A stretch of 64,000 nucleotides of DNA, taken from positions 1 through 64,000 of IMG/VR virus record IMGVR_UViG_3300026130_000003. The stretch is one strand, 5' to 3'. The stretch comes from a virus. Positions 1-8,010 of the stretch are shown here, piece by piece; position 1 is the first letter of the stretch, and every line of letters begins with the position of its first letter. Below the pieces are notes generated by a model. That model made no database searches. It had not been told where the DNA came from and saw only the letters and a program-made list of their open reading frames with translations. Position numbers and translations under genes: made by a program.

Positions 1-123
1 TATTAAACCTTGCGTCTTGGATACGTTGGCATTACAACATACTCGTACATCACCGTTGTTTCGTACATTCAATCCCATCCACGGTAACGGGCACCATGGG
101 TTTGTTTTTGGCTTATCACTCAT
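1..123 (-). CDS. SPASM/twitch-type radical SAM protein, N-terminus only
   Basis: The 41 codons in the window begin at ATG 123-121 and run off the left edge. The peptide contains WCPLPWMGLNVRNNGDVRVC followed by a second Cys, the pattern of SPASM/twitch iron-sulfur segments found with radical SAM enzymes. The start overlaps the TGA of the upstream radical SAM gene by 4 bp (ATGA), so the two are probably translationally coupled. The catalytic CxxxCxxC is not inside the window, so the family call rests on the N-terminal segment alone. Confidence 0.6.
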   Translation of the reverse strand, partial: MSDKPKTNPWCPLPWMGLNVRNNGDVRVCCNANVSKTQGLI

Positions 124-1184
124 TTCAAATCTTCACTCTTTATATTTTTGCCGTGACCACTACTAAATTCAAATTTGTCACCGCATGTTCTACCACAAGT
201 GTATATTCGTTTAAACTTGTCATCACGATTATTCCAAGAACGTTCTAAATAATCGGTATAATATTCATGATTTAATACATCCCAACCATGCTGTCTCATA
301 TCATTAAAATCTTCACCATATAGAGAAAATAAATGTTCGAAACTAGCAGTTTGTGGGGTCTTCGTATTAAAGTATTTAGGGGCTCCCATCCAACAACATG
401 GCCATAACCTCATACACATATCAACAAACACAGTTTTATCACGTTTATATTTACACGTTATAGGTGCGTTTTCGACATATTCATCAAAACTTGAAAATTT
501 CTTCCGTATATCAATCTTATCACGTGTGTTTTGATTTTCTTTTTCTTCTACTACCGTACCTTTACGTGTCTCTAATGATTTCTGATCCTGTTCGGCAAAT
601 CTAGCAGTGTATTTGGCGGAAAACTTGACAAAACCCATTTTCTTTGCTAAACTCTCTGCTTGTTCAATCTGTGTATAGTTATGCTTAAATTCAATGTAAG
701 CCCACTCTGCAATACCACCTGCGTCAATAAATGCTTGTGCGTTTTCCATTATCTTTTCAAAATTAGAACCCACACGGTATATGTGGTTAGTATCACGGAG
801 ACCATCAACAGAGAATATAACATTTAATCTATCACCGCCTAGTTTAGCAAGGTTAGACCACCATTCGGGTGTTCTAGCACTACCATTAGTTGCTATACGT
901 ATTTTCTTGACTCCCGGGTGATTGATACTGTATTCAAATGTTTCATCAAATGTAGGGCTTACTAGAACATCACCGTAGTTGCCACAATGAAATAATACGA
1001 CTCGGTTATCTTTTCCGAATGGTTCTAACAATATCCTATAATCATCCAATGTCAAATCTGTAATAGGCATACTAGGGTTTACAGTTTTACCGTCAACTAT
1101 TCTGGCACATTGCGGACATGCTAGGTTACAACGAGATGTGTGGTCAATTTGTATCTTTGTTATTTCATCAAAGTTTAAGTACAT
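120..1184 (-). CDS. Radical SAM/SPASM protein A
   Basis: A 354-residue radical SAM enzyme. The 4Fe-4S/S-adenosylmethionine motif CNLACPQC lies near residues 19-26. A TIM-barrel core follows (FSVDGLRDTNHIYRVG near residues 123-138), then a C-terminal SPASM-like cysteine cluster (CKYKRDK, MCMRLWPCCW, CGRTCGDKF) that could bind auxiliary clusters. Many SPASM enzymes modify peptides or small molecules; the substrate here is unknown. The gene shares one base with the methyltransferase-like gene upstream (TAATG). It is paralogous to the gene at 2107-3201, sharing the YRxG, AGG and C-terminal CGDKF segments. The radical SAM assignment is secure; the reaction is not inferable. Confidence 0.85.
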   Translation of the reverse strand: MYLNFDEITKIQIDHTSRCNLACPQCARIVDGKTVNPSMPITDLTLDDYRILLEPFGKDNRVVLFHCGNYGDVLVSPTFDETFEYSINHPGVKKIRIATNGSARTPEWWSNLAKLGGDRLNVIFSVDGLRDTNHIYRVGSNFEKIMENAQAFIDAGGIAEWAYIEFKHNYTQIEQAESLAKKMGFVKFSAKYTARFAEQDQKSLETRKGTVVEEKENQNTRDKIDIRKKFSSFDEYVENAPITCKYKRDKTVFVDMCMRLWPCCWMGAPKYFNTKTPQTASFEHLFSLYGEDFNDMRQHGWDVLNHEYYTDYLERSWNNRDDKFKRIYTCGRTCGDKFEFSSGHGKNIKSEDLK

Positions 1185-2110
1185 TAACGATAGCCTATTT
1201 TCATAAATCGTGTGTAGTCAGGTAATACTAATTCGCCTTCATATAAGGTAGTGGTCATAGGCATAGATTCACTAAAATCATTCAATGTTTTATGACAGTT
1301 TACATGTTCGGGTATTTCAAAGAAGTTATTACCTTGAAGTATAACTAGTTTACCTTCTGGTATTTTCGCATACCATTCGGAAAAGTTTTCTATGTGTTCG
1401 CAACTTGTATTTATAATACTATCGGGCGAGTCTGTAACTTGAAATATTTCACCTTTACTGTTAGTTAAATTGTAAACATGTGTATCAAAATTTATATCGT
1501 GTATATCTGCTGTAACTGCTCTAAACTTCCAATCATCAATAACCCAATGTTTATTAAACAATTCAGCAATAGTGAAACACGAATCATCTATGTCAAAACT
1601 TCTTATTTTTTCAATGTTAATATCACTCTCAAATAATAATGTTGCCAATGTACCATACCACCCAGCACATAAGAATACTGTACCGATATCATCTGTTACG
1701 TTTGATAGTTCGTCTACTAACCACAGTTTACTTTGTAATTGTCCGCGAGCAAAACAATCATCATTTATTTCTATATTATCATTGTATAAACGTTTAAATG
1801 CAGCAATGAATTGTGTTTTGCCCACTGATTCTTCAAGTAATGGCCATAACTTCCATATGTTATCTTCAAGTATAAGTTTTTTCAAGTCGCTGTCTGCTTT
1901 ACCAGCAACTCTAAAGATACTATGTAGATTTTGTTCCATGACTGCTTTACGTAGTTCTTCCATATCACACGATACAGTTGGTTCATCTTTCATCAAACGA
2001 AAAATACTACTCAAGTCATTGTCAGTGTATGACCTACGTAAATCAGCCATAACCTCATTATTGGGGTAAAGTGTTTCGAATCTATCTAGCAGTGTACCTA
2101 TATCCATCAT
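1184..2110 (-). CDS. Methyltransferase-like partner A
   Basis: A 308-residue protein. The N-terminal ~110 residues are helical and charged with no recognised domain. From about residue 140 it looks like a Rossmann-type SAM-dependent methyltransferase: a glycine motif (FLCAGWYGTLA), an acidic end of strand 2 (SFDIDDSC), then a loop resembling the NT(S) region (INTSCEHIENFSEWY). Its C-terminal half aligns by eye with the protein at 3165-4130 (FDIDD/NIDLD, WKFRA/WQFKA, MKIGYR/IKIGYK). Each of the two follows a radical SAM gene in the same arrangement. ATG codons at 2110 and 2107 are both possible. The methyltransferase call is from fold-like motifs only; a catalytically dead SAM-binding partner is equally possible. 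Confidence 0.5.
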   Translation of the reverse strand: MMDIGTLLDRFETLYPNNEVMADLRRSYTDNDLSSIFRLMKDEPTVSCDMEELRKAVMEQNLHSIFRVAGKADSDLKKLILEDNIWKLWPLLEESVGKTQFIAAFKRLYNDNIEINDDCFARGQLQSKLWLVDELSNVTDDIGTVFLCAGWYGTLATLLFESDINIEKIRSFDIDDSCFTIAELFNKHWVIDDWKFRAVTADIHDINFDTHVYNLTNSKGEIFQVTDSPDSIINTSCEHIENFSEWYAKIPEGKLVILQGNNFFEIPEHVNCHKTLNDFSESMPMTTTLYEGELVLPDYTRFMKIGYR

Positions 2111-3201
2111 TTAAACTGTTCTCCAAATGGGTCAAATTTGTCTCCGCACTTCATAGCACATACTCCCAACTTACCGTTGTCTATACCTTTAATACTCCAA
2201 CTGTTCTCTATATCTTTAAGTAATGTACCGTTATCCATTACATCACGTAAATCATTGTTGATTACATCTATCCCTTCTTTGCCACCAGCACGGTCAACAA
2301 AATCCCATATCTGTTCTACACGAAAGTCTGGGTGCCACCATTTATACATACGTCCTGCTGTCCAACAACATGGCATTAGCAACCCTTCTGCGGTAATAAA
2401 GATGTTACCTTCCGCTTTTACTTTACAGTTAATACCACATTGATTGTAGTATTCTTTCATACTACCGTATGTTTTTTCTATCTCTTTTGTTTTGAGTAGT
2501 GCTAAGTTTTGATTGTCCTGTTGTTTAGGTTGCGCTATTACTGCGGTCTTTTCTTTTTTTCTGTTCTGTGCTTGGTGTGAATCTTTCAGTTTGTCTCCTG
2601 TCGATACTATAAAACGTCCCGACTTTTTCTTTTGGAATCGTTCAAATCCCATCGTTTGCGCAAGTTCTTCCGCTTCATCTACTTGGTGTTCATTATGTTG
2701 GAATATGATGTAATCCCATCGTGCTCGACCACCAGCGGATATAAATGCTTTCATGTTACGATAGACATTATCCCATTTTACGCCTTGACGATAGATATGG
2801 TTAGTATCACTAAGACCGTCCACACTAAAGATGACAGTGCCCATTCTACCAAACACTTGCGCCAATTCTTTCCACCAAGCCTCATCTTTTGCTCCCGCAT
2901 TTGTATTCATACTTAACCACATATCTGGGTTATGTTCTCTAAAGTATTTGAATACTTCTAGTGTATCTTTTGCGACAATGGGATCGCCTAAGTTACCGCA
3001 CATATACATTGTTTTAAGTTGTTTGATAAACTCAGGTTTGAATATACGCTTACAATCTTCTAATGATAGTTCTTTTTCGTTGCCTCGAAAATGCTGGTTT
3101 ACTGCGCCGCCGTTTTCGTTGCGGTCACACATGGGACAACTCGCATTACAGCGTTGTGTAATTTCTAGGTGAACCGTCGTAATGTCGTTGTATGTGTACA
3201 C
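2107..3201 (-). CDS. Radical SAM/SPASM protein B
   Basis: A 364-residue radical SAM enzyme with CNASCPMC near residues 18-25, the barrel segment FSVDGLSDTNHIYRQG and a C-terminal SPASM-like set (CKVKAEGN, MPCCWTAG, CAMKCGDKF). It is clearly a paralogue of the gene at 120-1184 but carries an extra Lys/Gln-rich insertion near residues 205-240. The start lies inside the upstream methyltransferase-like gene, overlapping it by 37 bp. The 3' end overlaps the next gene (ATGATGA). It belongs to one minus-strand operon running from about 5356 to the left edge. The substrate is unknown. Confidence 0.85.
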   Translation of the reverse strand: MYTYNDITTVHLEITQRCNASCPMCDRNENGGAVNQHFRGNEKELSLEDCKRIFKPEFIKQLKTMYMCGNLGDPIVAKDTLEVFKYFREHNPDMWLSMNTNAGAKDEAWWKELAQVFGRMGTVIFSVDGLSDTNHIYRQGVKWDNVYRNMKAFISAGGRARWDYIIFQHNEHQVDEAEELAQTMGFERFQKKKSGRFIVSTGDKLKDSHQAQNRKKEKTAVIAQPKQQDNQNLALLKTKEIEKTYGSMKEYYNQCGINCKVKAEGNIFITAEGLLMPCCWTAGRMYKWWHPDFRVEQIWDFVDRAGGKEGIDVINNDLRDVMDNGTLLKDIENSWSIKGIDNGKLGVCAMKCGDKFDPFGEQFK

Positions 3202-4130
3202 TTTTTATATCCTATTTTAATGTAAAATGCTCGTTTACCAATTTCTAGTTTATGTAATGCAATAACACGTTCCATTGGCAATGCGTTGTCAAATTCTTCT
3301 ATATCTTCAAACGACTGTTCTACTTTACTTTTGGGCGTTTCTTTTTCGCCCACAAGAATTAATAGTTGGTCAGCGCCATCGGTGATTAAATCATACCATT
3401 CTTGAACTCTACCTATCTTACTTAGCGCCATATTAATAATGACTCCAGGTCGTTCATTAAATGCTGGACTTTCAGTATTGTCAGATAATACACACTTAAA
3501 ATCATGCGACTCATAATTTATATGGAACGCATCTTCAGTTGTCGCTTTAAACTGCCAATCTTTTCTTGCCTCACGAGTAAACATAAAATCGAATACAAAT
3601 TGACCTACAGGATCTAAATCTATATTGCGTACTTTGTTTTCTTTTATAATGTCATAATCATCTAATACGCTCGCAAGTAATCCTATACCGTCACCTATTA
3701 AATATGTTGTACCATCATACTTAGACCTCACATACTGCTTTATAATCCTCACAAACATTTTATATATCATGGCATTTTCTTGTTTTAAGAATTCTGTCAA
3801 GTCTATGTTTGAATATTTAGATATGATAGACTTTACTCTGCCTGTTGTTTTATTACCATAAGGCAAATCAACACATGATAAGAAATCCATAGCACCACGA
3901 TAGTTACGAATTTGTTGGTTTGCATTACGTTCACTAATAGATTCTTGTATTGCTATATGGTCATAACGTAAATTGTTGGGTGTTGCGCCTTCCCAATCTC
4001 TTTTTGGGATGTCAACACTTTCAGTAATTTCTAATCCGCTATCAGTTGTAGTTACCGAATCTGTACGAGGCGTGTCTATTCCTACTGTTTTATATAGTTC
4101 ATCTATTGGGATGACTTTGCGTTTACTCAT
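3165..4130 (-). CDS. Methyltransferase-like partner B
   Basis: A 321-residue protein paralogous in its C-terminal half to the one at 1184-2110. It shows TYLIGDGIGLLASVL as the glycine-rich loop, NIDLDPVG as the acidic strand and an IINMALSKIGRVQEWYD segment corresponding to the NTSCEHIENFSEWY region. The first ~80 residues are polar and probably disordered. The paralogue ends at MKIGYR, whereas this protein continues 12 residues past IKIGYK. That tail (KCTHTTTLRRFT) is encoded within the start of the next radical SAM gene. The 3' overlap with radical SAM B suggests coupled translation. The enzymatic role is inferred only. Confidence 0.5.
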   Translation of the reverse strand: MSKRKVIPIDELYKTVGIDTPRTDSVTTTDSGLEITESVDIPKRDWEGATPNNLRYDHIAIQESISERNANQQIRNYRGAMDFLSCVDLPYGNKTTGRVKSIISKYSNIDLTEFLKQENAMIYKMFVRIIKQYVRSKYDGTTYLIGDGIGLLASVLDDYDIIKENKVRNIDLDPVGQFVFDFMFTREARKDWQFKATTEDAFHINYESHDFKCVLSDNTESPAFNERPGVIINMALSKIGRVQEWYDLITDGADQLLILVGEKETPKSKVEQSFEDIEEFDNALPMERVIALHKLEIGKRAFYIKIGYKKCTHTTTLRRFT

Positions 4131-5356
4131 TTAGTTGCCTCAGTATATTGTTGTCGTATCCAATCATAATCGTTTATAAGTTGCAATATATCAGGATTTG
4201 ATTTGCCAAACTCTGCTCCTAATGTTGCGGCTTGATGAATTTGTTTAGCAAATGGTGATTCATTATTATCATTCAGCCACGCATTCAATCGTTCTTCATT
4301 ATCATTATCGTTACTATTCTTAATTATACTTGATGCAAGTTTAGCGCATTCACGGAATGCAGACTTCCAAGCAGTGAATTCATCATAATCAATAAGTGTA
4401 ACATTTGATACAGTATCTACTACTATAAGTTTATCTGCTACAGTTGTAGTAACATCCACTCCGTTTTCATCTGCATCATCAAACGCTTTTCTTGGGAATA
4501 GTTTCACCCCGCCATAACCGTACTCAAGTCCGTTAACTGAATTACGACTATGCCATACATGTACAGTATCACGGTTCCACAATGATGGACAATAGTCAAA
4601 CTTAAACGTTGGATCTATAATCGCATCAGCATCTACGACCCAAAACATTTCTGTTTCGGCAATACGGGATGCGGTCATATGTGCTTGATAGATTCCTTTA
4701 ACACCTGATACTCGTTTTGCTCTAGGGAAACGTGATATCAGTTTAGCATAATTTTCATCAGCAAACGGTTCGTTGTAATCCATAAACACTATGTCATATG
4801 GTTTTCGTTCACATGCCGAATATTCATTAAAGAATATGTTGTCAGGCGAGTAATCTTTGTTAGACAATACAACACCACCGTACCCCATATTAGTACCATC
4901 AGTAGACATATCTTGCCAATAGTTAGTTACGTTAAGTATACTACTTTGCCATGTAGAGGTACAATAGTTACGGGTATCAATCGAAGTTTTTTCTACATCA
5001 GGAGAGATTACAAAGAAGCGATACTCTTTAGCAAATGGCAATGCTTCTTCTACAGTATAAGCCTTAATAAGTTGATATGGATTCCAATCGCCCATGACTT
5101 CTTGGAAACTTAGTTCACGGTCAGTATCATACTCTTTAGGCACAAGTCTTACACCTGCAACATGCTTGTGCCCATCTACTGTCAGAACACTAAAGTTGTG
5201 TATAAGTGTTTCGTCATCTGGCCAGTAATCTTCCATCAAGTCTAAGAATGGTGATACTTGATGGTCTACTAACCAAAACATTTCAGTCTCGCATTGTTCT
5301 GCCCAGTGCTCTATGTTTAAAATATCGTGCGTATAAAATACTTCGTAATCGTTCAT
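4127..5356 (-). CDS. Glycosyltransferase-like protein with three tandem repeats
   Basis: A 409-residue protein whose third domain (about residues 195-290) matches the phage glycosyltransferase-like family also seen at 14053-15024: RVSGVKGIYQAH, then FWVVDADAIIDP (a DxD-type metal/nucleotide-sugar motif near residue 235), then NSVNGLEYGYGGVKLFPR. Two more divergent copies precede it: FWLVDHQ...GHKHVAGVRLVPKEY (residues ~25-80) and FFVISPDVEK...MGYGGVVLSNKDY (residues ~112-170). Only the last copy keeps a full DxD, so the first two are probably structural. The start has a strong Shine-Dalgarno (GGAGGAAGT). It is the first gene of the minus-strand operon leading into the radical SAM pairs. Confidence 0.55.
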   Translation of the reverse strand: MNDYEVFYTHDILNIEHWAEQCETEMFWLVDHQVSPFLDLMEDYWPDDETLIHNFSVLTVDGHKHVAGVRLVPKEYDTDRELSFQEVMGDWNPYQLIKAYTVEEALPFAKEYRFFVISPDVEKTSIDTRNYCTSTWQSSILNVTNYWQDMSTDGTNMGYGGVVLSNKDYSPDNIFFNEYSACERKPYDIVFMDYNEPFADENYAKLISRFPRAKRVSGVKGIYQAHMTASRIAETEMFWVVDADAIIDPTFKFDYCPSLWNRDTVHVWHSRNSVNGLEYGYGGVKLFPRKAFDDADENGVDVTTTVADKLIVVDTVSNVTLIDYDEFTAWKSAFRECAKLASSIIKNSNDNDNEERLNAWLNDNNESPFAKQIHQAATLGAEFGKSNPDILQLINDYDWIRQQYTEATK

Positions 5357-5395
5357 TGGATTGTACTTCCTCCAGAGATAGAGTTGTTATCTTAA

Positions 5396-5425
5396 ATTAT
5401 AGCACAAATATTATAGGGAAGTAAA
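5396..5425 (-). promoter_or_regulatory. Possible sigma70 promoter for the 4127-5356 operon
   Basis: On the minus strand a perfect TATAAT (5401-5396) is preceded, 18 bp upstream, by TTTACT (5425-5420, 4 of 6 to TTGACA). It overlaps the 3' end of the carbamoyltransferase gene and would produce a leader of about 30 nt before ATG 5356. The -35 is weak, so this is the least secure promoter listed. Confidence 0.35.
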
Positions 5426-6976
5426 GACTTTTATACCGTAATGTTTTTCAAATTCGGCTGCATCATTTTCATCGTTTACAATTGGTTGCCCCTTGATATT
5501 GAGTGAAGTATTCACTAGCATCGGGCATCCAGTTTCTTCATAAAAGCGTTTAAGCAATTGATACAATCCTGGATGTTGTTCTGCATTCACTGTTTGAACA
5601 CGACTAGTACCATCAGCATGTATAATTGCAGGGAACTGTTCCGGATCTCTACACTTGGCTACAAATTGCATGTAAGGCGATGTTCTTATGTTTGTTGGCA
5701 TTTCAAAATATTTGTGAACATGTTCTTCCATAATCATAGGAGCGAAAGGTCTGAACTTTTGACGTTGCTTGATTTCGTTCATTCTGTCTTTGATATGATT
5801 GCCACGTGGGTCTGCGGTTAAAGTACGATTGCCTAATGCTCTCGGACCGAACTCTGCTTTGCCACTAGCAATACCAACTATGTCACCGTTTAGCAATGCT
5901 TCCAATACAGGTTCCACTGGATATTCGCCTTCAATGTCGTAACCAAGATATGGAGTATCCCAATTGATTCGCTCATTCATAAAGCGTTGACTTGCACCGA
6001 TACAACTTCCAGCATCTCCTGGATTTGGCATAATCCAAACATTCTCATATGATCCTGTAATTTCACTATTAGCAGAACAATTGAGTGCGCAACCGCCCAT
6101 GATTACTAAGTTATCACTGTCTACTAAAAACTTAGCGTAAGCAATAACTTCTTTAAGTAGTAGAGTGTAAACTTTTTGTGTTGCGGCTGCTAAATCGAAA
6201 TGATCCTGTTCCGATTTTAAATTGGGCAGATACCAGTTACATCCTTTGTGTAGATTCAAACCTATTTTTATAAGTTCATCGAATCCCACTTCATCACAAA
6301 AAGCAATAGGATGATTTGTTTTTGACAGTTGAGGATGAACAACGATATTAAATGTATCCATCATATGTCGCCACAATGGTTTACCTTGAACAGTCCTGTC
6401 TGGATCACCGTATGCTGCCATACCCATGAGTATGTATTCATCTTCGAGAGGTTTAAGACCTAAACGTTGAGTCATAGCAGTGTAGAATAAACCTAAACTG
6501 TTAGGATACTTTTGTGCATATACTTTTTTTAGGTTTTGTTGTTTACCTTCCCAAATAGTAAGTGTTTCAAACTCACCCATAGTATCTATAACCACAACCG
6601 CAGCATTATCAAATGGCGAAGTAAAATAACCGCTGGCAGCATGAGTATAGTGGTGAGTTTGATACACAATTGGGATACCATGAAGTTCCGGAAATTGTTT
6701 TAAGTATCGGCTAGGCAATTCGTCTAAATCGAATGCCAACGTGCGTTGACCTGCTAAAAATTGTCTAACTTTTTTTAGTATAGGTTTTTCGTACCAGGCA
6801 ATAACATCTGGTTTACCGTACTTCAGGGCATCACGGATGATTTCACTGTTAAGTAAAGGATCGTTTTTCTTTTTACTGTACCGTTCGCTGTGTGCAGCAA
6901 ATAGTATTTCACCCTTATCCACAACAGAGATAGCCGCATCGTGATTTAAGGCACCTGATATTCCCAAAACTTTCAT
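5411..6976 (-). CDS. Carbamoyltransferase (NodU/CmcH/TobZ family)
   Basis: A 521-residue O-carbamoyltransferase. Family hallmarks are the N-terminal MKVLGISGALNHDAA, the Kae1-like domain signature HHYTHAASGYFTSPF with VIDTMGEF (metal and carbamoyl-adenylate site), GGCALNCSANS mid-protein and the C-terminal EFGPRALGNRTLTADPR. Members transfer carbamoyl from carbamoyl phosphate to hydroxyls of sugars or antibiotics via carbamoyl-AMP. I chose ATG 6976 because relatives begin MKxLGIS. A GTG at 6988 would add four residues and overlap the stop of the upstream small gene (GTGA). Its neighbours are glycosyltransferase-like genes, suggesting a carbamoylated glycan, but the acceptor is unknown. Confidence 0.9.
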   Translation of the reverse strand: MKVLGISGALNHDAAISVVDKGEILFAAHSERYSKKKNDPLLNSEIIRDALKYGKPDVIAWYEKPILKKVRQFLAGQRTLAFDLDELPSRYLKQFPELHGIPIVYQTHHYTHAASGYFTSPFDNAAVVVIDTMGEFETLTIWEGKQQNLKKVYAQKYPNSLGLFYTAMTQRLGLKPLEDEYILMGMAAYGDPDRTVQGKPLWRHMMDTFNIVVHPQLSKTNHPIAFCDEVGFDELIKIGLNLHKGCNWYLPNLKSEQDHFDLAAATQKVYTLLLKEVIAYAKFLVDSDNLVIMGGCALNCSANSEITGSYENVWIMPNPGDAGSCIGASQRFMNERINWDTPYLGYDIEGEYPVEPVLEALLNGDIVGIASGKAEFGPRALGNRTLTADPRGNHIKDRMNEIKQRQKFRPFAPMIMEEHVHKYFEMPTNIRTSPYMQFVAKCRDPEQFPAIIHADGTSRVQTVNAEQHPGLYQLLKRFYEETGCPMLVNTSLNIKGQPIVNDENDAAEFEKHYGIKVFTSL

Positions 6977-6984
6977 GGTAAAAC

Positions 6985-7188
6985 TCACTTATAAATAAAC
7001 GGATCTTGTTCTTTCATTTTCTTCACACGTGCCTTATACTCTTTTCGTAATCTACGATTTTCTATCATATCAGACACTTGCTTCTTAATTTTTTGCCAAA
7101 CTGATGGCTTTTTATTGTTATCTTCATTCGAGTTAGGTGTAGGTTTCTTACTTGATTTATGCCATTCTAATGGCTGTTCTTCACTCAT
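6985..7188 (-). CDS. Small basic protein linked to carbamoyltransferase
   Basis: A 67-residue, lysine-rich, helical protein beginning MSEEQPLEWHKSS and ending EQDPFIYK. There is no membrane segment. It is preceded by AGGTG at a suitable distance and its TGA touches the carbamoyltransferase start region, so it is almost certainly co-translated with that enzyme. I do not recognise a named family. A partner or regulatory role for the carbamoyltransferase is an inference from position only. Confidence 0.6.
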   Translation of the reverse strand: MSEEQPLEWHKSSKKPTPNSNEDNNKKPSVWQKIKKQVSDMIENRRLRKEYKARVKKMKEQDPFIYK

Positions 7189-7204
7189 AATTCACCTCCG
7201 TGTA

Positions 7205-7921
7205 TTATCGTTGAATTAAATCAAACAATATGTCCGCCCAATCTGAATGTGCTTCTTCATTAGGGAACATATTCAATGGATCTTCTTTATCCCCGTTGTA
7301 CTTATCATTCTCATAGATGTATCGGAACATAGTTGTGTTAGTAACTAGTTTTTTCCTATCAATCATGGAATACAAGTGTGTTAGTTTTGCTTGAATACAT
7401 AAATCACCTAAATCAGTGTCATCTAGTAGGTCATTAGTAAAGTTCTTTGCACTAAACATTATATATTTGATATCGTGTTTCTCGAAGAACGTTTGTAGTA
7501 AAATAACCTGGTTCATGAATACATGGAAGTCGTATACTGGTGCGTACAAGTCTGTCATGTAAATTTTGTTTAGTATATCTAGGCGTTCGTTTGACTCGTC
7601 ACTGAATTCAGGATTTGGAATATATTCGCCTCGAGGTATACCGTGAACCAAATGTGCGGTTTCTGCATGGAAAAATTCTCTTCGTGCAAGGTCTGTAAAA
7701 CCTATAACAACCATTTCAGGTTTTTCTCCGCGATTAATAAATTCGCATAATGTAGAAATAGTTGAGCGCACAATGTATTGGTTACTTACATTGTAGTCTG
7801 CTTCAATAAAGATTTTGTTATCTTCTACATTTATTTTCTTTCCTAGAATGTAAGGCCATGATTTGGTTTTATCTTCTAGCGTGTGCCCTTCGGTGTAACC
7901 ACATCCGTTAACATATATCAT
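7205..7921 (-). CDS. SGNH/GDSL-like phage protein
   Basis: A 238-residue protein whose N-terminus MIYVNGCGYTEGHTLED matches the start of phage SGNH-hydrolase-like proteins, which usually read NGCSFTxG. Here the nucleophile position reads GCGYT, so the expected Ser is replaced by Gly and esterase activity is doubtful. A later block, VVIGFTDLARREF, fits the second strand of that fold. The start is supported by AAAGGAGAT 7 nt upstream and by a late promoter just before it. The second SGNH-like protein at 51672-52541 keeps GCSFT. Confidence 0.5.
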   Translation of the reverse strand: MIYVNGCGYTEGHTLEDKTKSWPYILGKKINVEDNKIFIEADYNVSNQYIVRSTISTLCEFINRGEKPEMVVIGFTDLARREFFHAETAHLVHGIPRGEYIPNPEFSDESNERLDILNKIYMTDLYAPVYDFHVFMNQVILLQTFFEKHDIKYIMFSAKNFTNDLLDDTDLGDLCIQAKLTHLYSMIDRKKLVTNTTMFRYIYENDKYNGDKEDPLNMFPNEEAHSDWADILFDLIQR

Positions 7922-7953
7922 TAATGATCTCCTTTAAGTATTAACTGTGTAGT

Positions 7954-7962
7954 TTATTTATC
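7954..7962 (-). promoter_or_regulatory. Late promoter (TGATAAATA) for the SGNH-like gene
   Basis: The minus strand reads TGATAAATA, 7 of 8 to the T4 late consensus TATAAATA. Using T4 spacing (last A at -6) transcription would start near 7948, giving a leader of about 27 nt with a strong Shine-Dalgarno before ATG 7921. Confidence 0.55.
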
Positions 7963-7968
7963 AATTAA

Positions 7969-7991
7969 AAACCCGCCATAGTAGCGGGTTT
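7969..7991 (-). terminator. Rho-independent terminator after the FG-GAP gene
   Basis: Perfect 8-bp stem AAACCCGC / GCGGGTTT with a 7-nt loop. On the minus strand the stem is followed by TTTTTAATTG. It lies about 20 bp beyond the stop of the 8011-9306 gene and just before the next late promoter, so it isolates that gene as its own unit. Confidence 0.8.
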
Positions 7992-8010
7992 GTTTAAGAG
8001 TAGTGGTTAC

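Noticed and set aside
1572-2069. 165-residue plus-strand open frame opposite the methyltransferase-like gene
   Set aside because: Shadow of the coding strand: no ribosome-binding site, Ser/Asn-rich composition, and the minus-strand gene has clear paralogy.
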